This document shows, piece after piece, positions 59,438 to 64,000 of a stretch of 64,000 nt of DNA. The translations under genes and the position numbers were made by a program. The stretch's first letter is position 1, and each line of letters starts with the position of its first letter. The notes beneath the pieces are model-generated. The model was not told the origin of the DNA and did no database searches. It saw only the letters and a list, made by a program, of their open reading frames with translations. Origin of the DNA: Arthrobacter sp. EPSL27 (GTDB taxonomy: Bacteria; Actinomycetota; Actinomycetes; Actinomycetales; Micrococcaceae); contig NZ_LNUT01000005.1 in NCBI RefSeq assembly GCF_001512305.1, positions 529,674 through 593,673 on the forward strand. The letters are read 5' to 3'.

Positions 59438-59533
59438 GTGTGAACCTTTCCGGATCTGTTGCGCCGTTGCCGGCCCGGCCGGGAGCCTGTTGTCTCTCCG
59501 TGGCCCGGGCCATCTGTCTGCAAGCCTAGTCCA

Positions 59534-59968
59534 TCAGGCGTTCCGGCGGCGTGTGTTGCGACGCCGGATGGCGGCCGCCACGAGGCGGTATCCCAGCAGG
59601 AACACGCCGAGGCTGAGCAGCGCCACGATGACAAACGGCAGCACCACAGTCTGCCCGGTGACGGCCCGCAGGATCATGCCCACAGTCACCGTGCCGAGCC
59701 AGACAGCGACGCCGGCCGGCCAGACAGGCAGCGGGGAGCGCCAAAGCCGCAGCGCGAGCCAGGTCAACGCCGCCCCGGCCAGGAACGGCCAGGCTGTCGC
59801 CAGAACCCCGGTGACGACGTCGCCGCGCTGGTGGGCGTCCCGGCCGATCGCCGCGAACGTCAGGATGAGAACAGCGTCGGCACACGCGGCCAGAACGGCG
59901 GTCCGCGGGGAAGCCGGCGCGGGCAGGGTCACGGCGGGACGGGGGAGCGGCGGGGTCGAAGAAGCCAT
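59534..59968 (-). CDS. DUF3054 membrane protein
   Basis: A 144-residue protein with four hydrophobic helices (VLAACADAVLILTFAAIG, GVLATAWPFLAGAALTWLALRL, WPAGVAVWLGTVTVGMILRAV, VLPFVIVALLSLGVFLLGYRL) and an Arg-rich C-terminus. It fits DUF3054, whose function is unknown. The ATG at 59968 is chosen because the sequence before it is not family-like and would run into a GC-rich antisense shadow. Confidence 0.82.
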   Translation of the reverse strand: MASSTPPLPRPAVTLPAPASPRTAVLAACADAVLILTFAAIGRDAHQRGDVVTGVLATAWPFLAGAALTWLALRLWRSPLPVWPAGVAVWLGTVTVGMILRAVTGQTVVLPFVIVALLSLGVFLLGYRLVAAAIRRRNTRRRNA

Positions 59969-60125
59969 GCTTCCAAGCGTAGCCGGGCCGGCTGGATGAA
60001 CGGCGCCGGGGCCGGCCGGGACGGGCGGTTGTGCCCGCTGCCAGGCGGGGCTAGGCTCGGGCGCAAACCCTGCCCTGCCGCCCGGCACCCGCCCGCGGCA
60101 CGGGCCCGACGGAATGAGGCGCGCC

Positions 60126-60602
60126 GTGGCCGAAAAAATCACCACCTGCCTGTGGTTCGACAACCAGGCCGAGGAGGCCGCCGGTTTCTACGTCTCCATC
60201 TTCGACGGCGGCAGGGTGCTCGATGTGTCCCGGTACGGGGAGGGCGGGCCGGGGCCGGCCGGCCAGGCGATCACCGTCAGGTTTGAGATTGAGGGCCGGA
60301 CTTTTACTGCGCTCAACGGGGGACCGGCTTTCACCTTCAACGAATCGGTGTCGTTTGTCATCGACTGCGCATCCCAGGAGGAGGTGGACCGCTACTGGAC
60401 CGCACTCACCGCGGGCGGCTCCGAAAGCCAGTGCGGCTGGCTGAAGGACCGGTACGGTGTGTCGTGGCAGGTGGTCCCGTCCGCACTGGGCGGGCTGATC
60501 GGTGGCCCGGACCCTGAGGGCTCGCAACGGGCCATGCAGGCCATGCTGGGAATGCGGAAGCTGGACATCGCGGCGCTGCAGAAGGCCTACGACGGCGGGT
60601 AG
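60126..60602 (+). CDS. VOC superfamily protein (PhnB/3-demethylubiquinone methyltransferase-like fold)
   Basis: A 158-residue vicinal-oxygen-chelate fold protein. It begins with KITTCLWFDNQAEEAAGFYVSIF and has FTFNESVSFVIDCASQEEVD and GWLKDRYGVSWQVVP, which is typical of the PhnB group. Names implying a methyltransferase are inherited and not supported. The GTG at 60126 follows GAGG; an ATG four codons earlier is also in frame but has its purines too close. It precedes the EF-G2 gene by 121 nt. Confidence 0.82.
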   Translation: MAEKITTCLWFDNQAEEAAGFYVSIFDGGRVLDVSRYGEGGPGPAGQAITVRFEIEGRTFTALNGGPAFTFNESVSFVIDCASQEEVDRYWTALTAGGSESQCGWLKDRYGVSWQVVPSALGGLIGGPDPEGSQRAMQAMLGMRKLDIAALQKAYDGG

Positions 60603-60723
60603 CCCGGTACCCATTGCATCTTGCCGCCGGATCGCCCCAGGGTGTCCAATCCATATACACAGCCCTACGCGGCGCGGGTGCCGGCGGACCGGCCGGCGGA
60701 CGGATGCACACCAGGAGGTTCCC

Positions 60724-62904
60724 ATGCCTGCCAAAGACGCCAAGGTTCCGGCGAAGGCCGCCGCCCGGGGCACGTCCGAACTCCGCCGGGCCGACGCCTC
60801 CGACGCGCTCCCGCCCGACCACCCGGACCAGATCCGCAACGTGGCGCTGGTGGGGCATTCCGGTGCCGGGAAGACGATGCTGGCGGAGGCGCTGCTCGCC
60901 GCGACAGGGGCCATATCGCGGAAAGGATCGATCACTGAAGGCACCACGGTGGGCGATTCCGAGCCGGCCGCGATCCACCAGCAACGCTCCGTCGCGCTCT
61001 CCGTGATCCCCGTCCTGGCCGGCGGCATCAAGGTGAACCTGCTCGACACGCCCGGCTACCCGGATTTTGTCGGGGAACTGCGGGCCGGGCTGCGGGCAGC
61101 GGATGCGGCCCTGTTCGTTGTCTCCGCCGTGGACGGGATTGATGCGGCCACCACGGCACTCTGGGAGGAATGCTGGCACATCGGCATGCCCCGGGCCGTG
61201 GTGATCAGCCGGATGGACCACCCCCGGGCGGACTTCGACGCCGCCCTCGCGGAATGCCGGCGGGCCTTCGGCGACACGGTGCTGCCGCTCTACCTGCCGG
61301 TCACCCAAGGCACGGAAGGCACCGGACTGCTGGGCCTGCTCACGGGCACCGTGTCGGACCGGCCAGGTGAGGTTACGCGTCCCGGCGTCCGGAACACCGA
61401 CGACGTCGAACGCGTCGCCTCGGAGGCGGCCCGCGGCGCACTGATCGAGGGGATCATCGCCGAAAGCGAGGATGAATCGCTGATGGACCGGTACCTCGAC
61501 GGCGAGGACATCCCCGCCGGGGTCCTGGCCAGCGACCTCGAGACGGCCGTCGCACGGGGATCGTTCCATCCGGTCATCGCCACCTCCGCGGAGACCGGCG
61601 TCGGCCTGGCGGAACTGCTGGACCTGGTGACACGGGCCTTCCCGCCGCCAACACGCCATGCGCTCCCGGAGGTCACCGACCTCGAGGGCAATGCGGTGGA
61701 GGCTCCGGGCTGTGACCCCGCAGGCCCGCTGCTGGGGGAGGTGGTGCGGACCACCACCGATCCGTTCCTGGGCCGCGTCTGCCTGGTCCGGCTCTTCTCC
61801 GGCACCCTGCGTGAGGATTCGGCCGTGCACGTGGCCGGGCACGGACTGGAAGACCGGGGCCATCCCGACCATGACAGCGACGAACGCGTGACCCACCTGT
61901 ATTCGCCGCTGGGTGCCAGCCTGCGGCCGGTGCCGTACACCGTGTCCGGGGACATCGGCGCCCTCACCAAACTGGGGCCGGCCGAGACCGGGGACACGAT
62001 CTCCGCCAAGGACATGCCCCTGCTGATCCAGCCGTGGGAGATGCCGGATCCGCTGCTGCCCGTCGCCGTCGAGGCGGCCTCCCACGGCGACGAGGATGTC
62101 CTGGCCCGCAGCCTCGCAAAAGTCGCCGCGGGTGACCCGGCCCTGCGGGTGGAACGGAACTCCGAAACGCACCAGCTGGTCCTGTGGTGCACCGGAGAGG
62201 CCCATGCGGATGTGGTCCTGGGCAGGCTCCGCGAGCAAGGCGTCAACCTGCAGACCGTCGACGTCGTCACCCCGCTGCGGGAGACGTTCGCCGGGCCCGC
62301 AGCCGGGCACGGCCGGCACGTCAAACAGTCGGGCGGCCACGGCCAGTACGCGGTCTGCGACATCGAGGTGGAACCGCTGGAACGCGGCGCCGGTTTCGAA
62401 TTCGTCGACAAGACCGTGGGCGGGGTGATTCCGGGCCCCTTCATCAGCTCAGTGGAGAAAGGCGTGCGCGCGCAGATGCAGAAGGGCGTATCCGCGGGCT
62501 TTCCCGTTGTGGATATCCGGGTGACGCTGCTGGGCGGCAAGGCCCACAGTGTGGACTCGTCGGATGCGGCTTTTCAGGCTGCGGGGGCGCTGGCCCTGCG
62601 CGAGGCGGCCGCAGCCGGCCGGATCCAGCTGCTGGAGCCCGTCTCGGCGGTGACGATCCGTGTGTCCGACGAACATGTGGGGGCGGTGATGAGCGACTTG
62701 TCCTCGCGCCGTGCCCGGCTGACCGGAACGACGTCCACCGGGCGGGACCTGACCGAGATCAGTGCCGAGGTGCCGGACCAGGAGCTGCTGCGGTACGCCA
62801 TCGAACTGCGCGCCCTGACGTCGGGAAGCGGCCGTTTCGGCCGGAGCTACCTGCGGCACGAGCCTGTTCCGGCAACAGCCGCCCGAACTGCCGCGAAGGA
62901 CTGA
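60724..62904 (+). CDS. EF-G2, EF-G-like translational GTPase paralogue
   Basis: A 726-residue protein with the five-domain layout of EF-G. Domain I has GHSGAGKT (residues 44-51) and DTPGYPDF (108-115) where EF-G has DTPGHVDF: the catalytic switch II histidine is tyrosine (Y112). The G4 motif is SRMD (162-165) instead of NKMD. It begins with a Lys/Ala/Pro-rich N-terminal extension of about 30 residues. The ATG has a perfect AGGAGG site. It probably binds GTP with weak or no hydrolysis, and its role in translation may be regulatory or ribosome-protective. It is not the main fusA, which normally sits near tuf. Confidence 0.88.
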   Translation: MPAKDAKVPAKAAARGTSELRRADASDALPPDHPDQIRNVALVGHSGAGKTMLAEALLAATGAISRKGSITEGTTVGDSEPAAIHQQRSVALSVIPVLAGGIKVNLLDTPGYPDFVGELRAGLRAADAALFVVSAVDGIDAATTALWEECWHIGMPRAVVISRMDHPRADFDAALAECRRAFGDTVLPLYLPVTQGTEGTGLLGLLTGTVSDRPGEVTRPGVRNTDDVERVASEAARGALIEGIIAESEDESLMDRYLDGEDIPAGVLASDLETAVARGSFHPVIATSAETGVGLAELLDLVTRAFPPPTRHALPEVTDLEGNAVEAPGCDPAGPLLGEVVRTTTDPFLGRVCLVRLFSGTLREDSAVHVAGHGLEDRGHPDHDSDERVTHLYSPLGASLRPVPYTVSGDIGALTKLGPAETGDTISAKDMPLLIQPWEMPDPLLPVAVEAASHGDEDVLARSLAKVAAGDPALRVERNSETHQLVLWCTGEAHADVVLGRLREQGVNLQTVDVVTPLRETFAGPAAGHGRHVKQSGGHGQYAVCDIEVEPLERGAGFEFVDKTVGGVIPGPFISSVEKGVRAQMQKGVSAGFPVVDIRVTLLGGKAHSVDSSDAAFQAAGALALREAAAAGRIQLLEPVSAVTIRVSDEHVGAVMSDLSSRRARLTGTTSTGRDLTEISAEVPDQELLRYAIELRALTSGSGRFGRSYLRHEPVPATAARTAAKD

Positions 62905-62950
62905 GCAGCCCGCGCGCCGGAAACCGGGGGGTGCAGGGGTGCCGAAGAAC

Positions 62951-64000
62951 TTATTGAAGCACGTCGCTGAGGGGGACGTATTTCAGGTTTGAGGTGTCGG
63001 CGCCGGAATTCGATTCGTCGTGGACCACCAGCATGCCCTGCTCGAACCGCGGCCCGACGTTCTCCATGGTGACGGACAGGCCGTCGGTGCCGGTCACGCC
63101 GTCGACGTCCCCGTTTCCGGCGACCCTGAAGGACTTCCGGAAGGCGTTGTTGCCGGCGCGGTCGTAGATGGCGATGGTGGAGTTGCCCTGGCTGGAGACG
63201 AACAGGTACCCGCCGCCGTCCGCGCCGTAGGCGATGCTCATTCCCTCGACGTCGGCCTCCAGCCGGCCGTCCCCGACCGCGTCAACGGAGGTGCGTTCCG
63301 CTCCGGCGTCGGGCTCCGCGTTGTATTTCCAGACGCCCACGCCCTCTTGGCCGACATACAGGTGCCCCAGCTGGTCGTCGGCGACGCAGCTCTCGGTGAT
63401 GCTGCTGACCGGGAGGGTCCGGACGAGGGTGGCATCCACTTTGCCCGCGCCGTCCCCTGCCAGCTCGAACTGCTGGACGGAGCCGGCGCCGTTGGGGGTC
63501 ACAAAGGCGTAGAACTTACCGCTGTTCTTGCTGTGGTACATGCAGAAACCGTAGTTGGGCGCCTCGGTGGTGATGCTGCGGGCCGCGACCGGGGCCAGCG
63601 TTCTGGTTGCCGGGTCCAGGGTCCACAGGGCCAGCGTGTTGTCAGTCCGGTTGTTGCCGCCCACCAGGACCATGGGGGACCCCGACGCCGGGAAACCGTC
63701 CCTGAGGTCGACGTTGCCGATCATGCCGTCGGGACGGAAGTGGACCAGTTTTCCGCTCATGTCGAAGAGCCCGATCCCGCCGCCGGACCTTGCCTTGTTG
63801 TCGGCCACGACGAGGCTGTTGCCGGGATCCGCGGGGTCAACCCAGATGGCGGAGTCATCAGAGATGTCGCCGGAACCCTCGAATGTTTCCGTCTCCAGGA
63901 CGGGTGCGGCTGTTGGTTTCTCCAGTTCGGGTGCCGGGGTGCCGCCATCGCCGGTGGTCGCAGTGGCACTGGGGGCGGCGGAACTGGGCGGCGGCGGGGG
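62951..64000 (-). CDS. Beta-propeller phytase (partial, 5' end outside window)
   Basis: Beta-propeller phytases release phosphate from phytate with calcium. The coding frame runs to the window end without a start. It reads DDSAIWVDPADPGNSLVVAD, then RSGGGIGLFDMSGKLVHF, GNVDLRDGF, APNYGFCMYHSKN and LGHLYVGQEGVGVWKYN, all strongly family-like. The 5' part has a Pro/Ser/Ala/Thr-rich stretch, as in a linker after a signal or cell-wall domain, so it is likely exported. About 350 residues are in the window. Confidence 0.88.
   Translation of the reverse strand, partial: PPPPPSSAAPSATATTGDGGTPAPELEKPTAAPVLETETFEGSGDISDDSAIWVDPADPGNSLVVADNKARSGGGIGLFDMSGKLVHFRPDGMIGNVDLRDGFPASGSPMVLVGGNNRTDNTLALWTLDPATRTLAPVAARSITTEAPNYGFCMYHSKNSGKFYAFVTPNGAGSVQQFELAGDGAGKVDATLVRTLPVSSITESCVADDQLGHLYVGQEGVGVWKYNAEPDAGAERTSVDAVGDGRLEADVEGMSIAYGADGGGYLFVSSQGNSTIAIYDRAGNNAFRKSFRVAGNGDVDGVTGTDGLSVTMENVGPRFEQGMLVVHDESNSGADTSNLKYVPLSDVLQ

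Overview
This window is chromosomal core sequence from a high-GC actinobacterium, most likely a soil Micrococcales of the Arthrobacter/Pseudarthrobacter group. The evidence is the GC-rich codon use, the actinobacterial bc1-aa3 respiratory set (diheme QcrC, three-helix Rieske QcrA, CtaF), lineage-typical DUF3043, DUF3097 and DUF3054 genes, an ATPase-dead PriA, and several TANNNT -10 boxes placed 6-7 nt before a start codon, as in leaderless actinobacterial transcripts. I see no rRNA, tRNA, CRISPR array, insertion sequence or prophage.

Layout. 0-6.4 kb: priA, then a minus-strand group (glycosyltransferase, alpha/beta hydrolase, aldo-keto reductase). 5.4-10.8 kb: a divergent SorC/DeoR-type regulator and the glycerol genes glpD, glpF, glpK. 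10.9-19 kb: leuS behind a leader-peptide attenuator, then degV-like, a small orphan gene, comEA, comEC and holA. 19-28 kb: rpsT, a solitary PemK/MazF-like toxin, lepA, hemW, two DUF genes, then hrcA (behind CIRCE), dnaJ2 and rsmE. 28-41 kb: GerMN lipoprotein, phoH-ybeY-CNNM-era, an LCP cell-wall ligase, an M13 peptidase, leuA behind its own leucine leader, recO and uppS. 41-48 kb: a three-gene minus operon (FAD dehydrogenase and two paralogous hydrolases), pyrD, DUF3043 and an M20 dipeptidase. 48-59 kb: erpA-like, ctaC-ctaD-ctaF, a ptsH/gntR pair with a DasR-like operator, ctaE-qcrC-qcrA-qcrB and trpD. 59-64 kb: stand-alone RAM domain protein, DUF3054, VOC protein, EF-G2 paralogue and a truncated beta-propeller phytase.

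How the genes work together. Several neighbourhoods are functional units: glycerol uptake, phosphorylation and oxidation; ComEA/ComEC DNA uptake; HrcA/DnaJ heat-shock control; PhoH-YbeY-Era RNA and ribosome maturation; and a nearly complete cytochrome bc1-aa3 branch. Two separate genes of leucine metabolism, leuS and leuA, each carry a short leucine-rich leader ORF placed exactly at the predicted transcription start. Both leaders share a CTTAGCT(A)GCCGC core followed by RNA hairpins. This is the most interesting regulatory signal I found. The other main leads are a DasR-type operator between ptsH and its divergent GntR gene, a ComEC with a tandem-repeat N-terminus and no metallo-beta-lactamase domain, and an EF-G paralogue lacking the catalytic switch II histidine.
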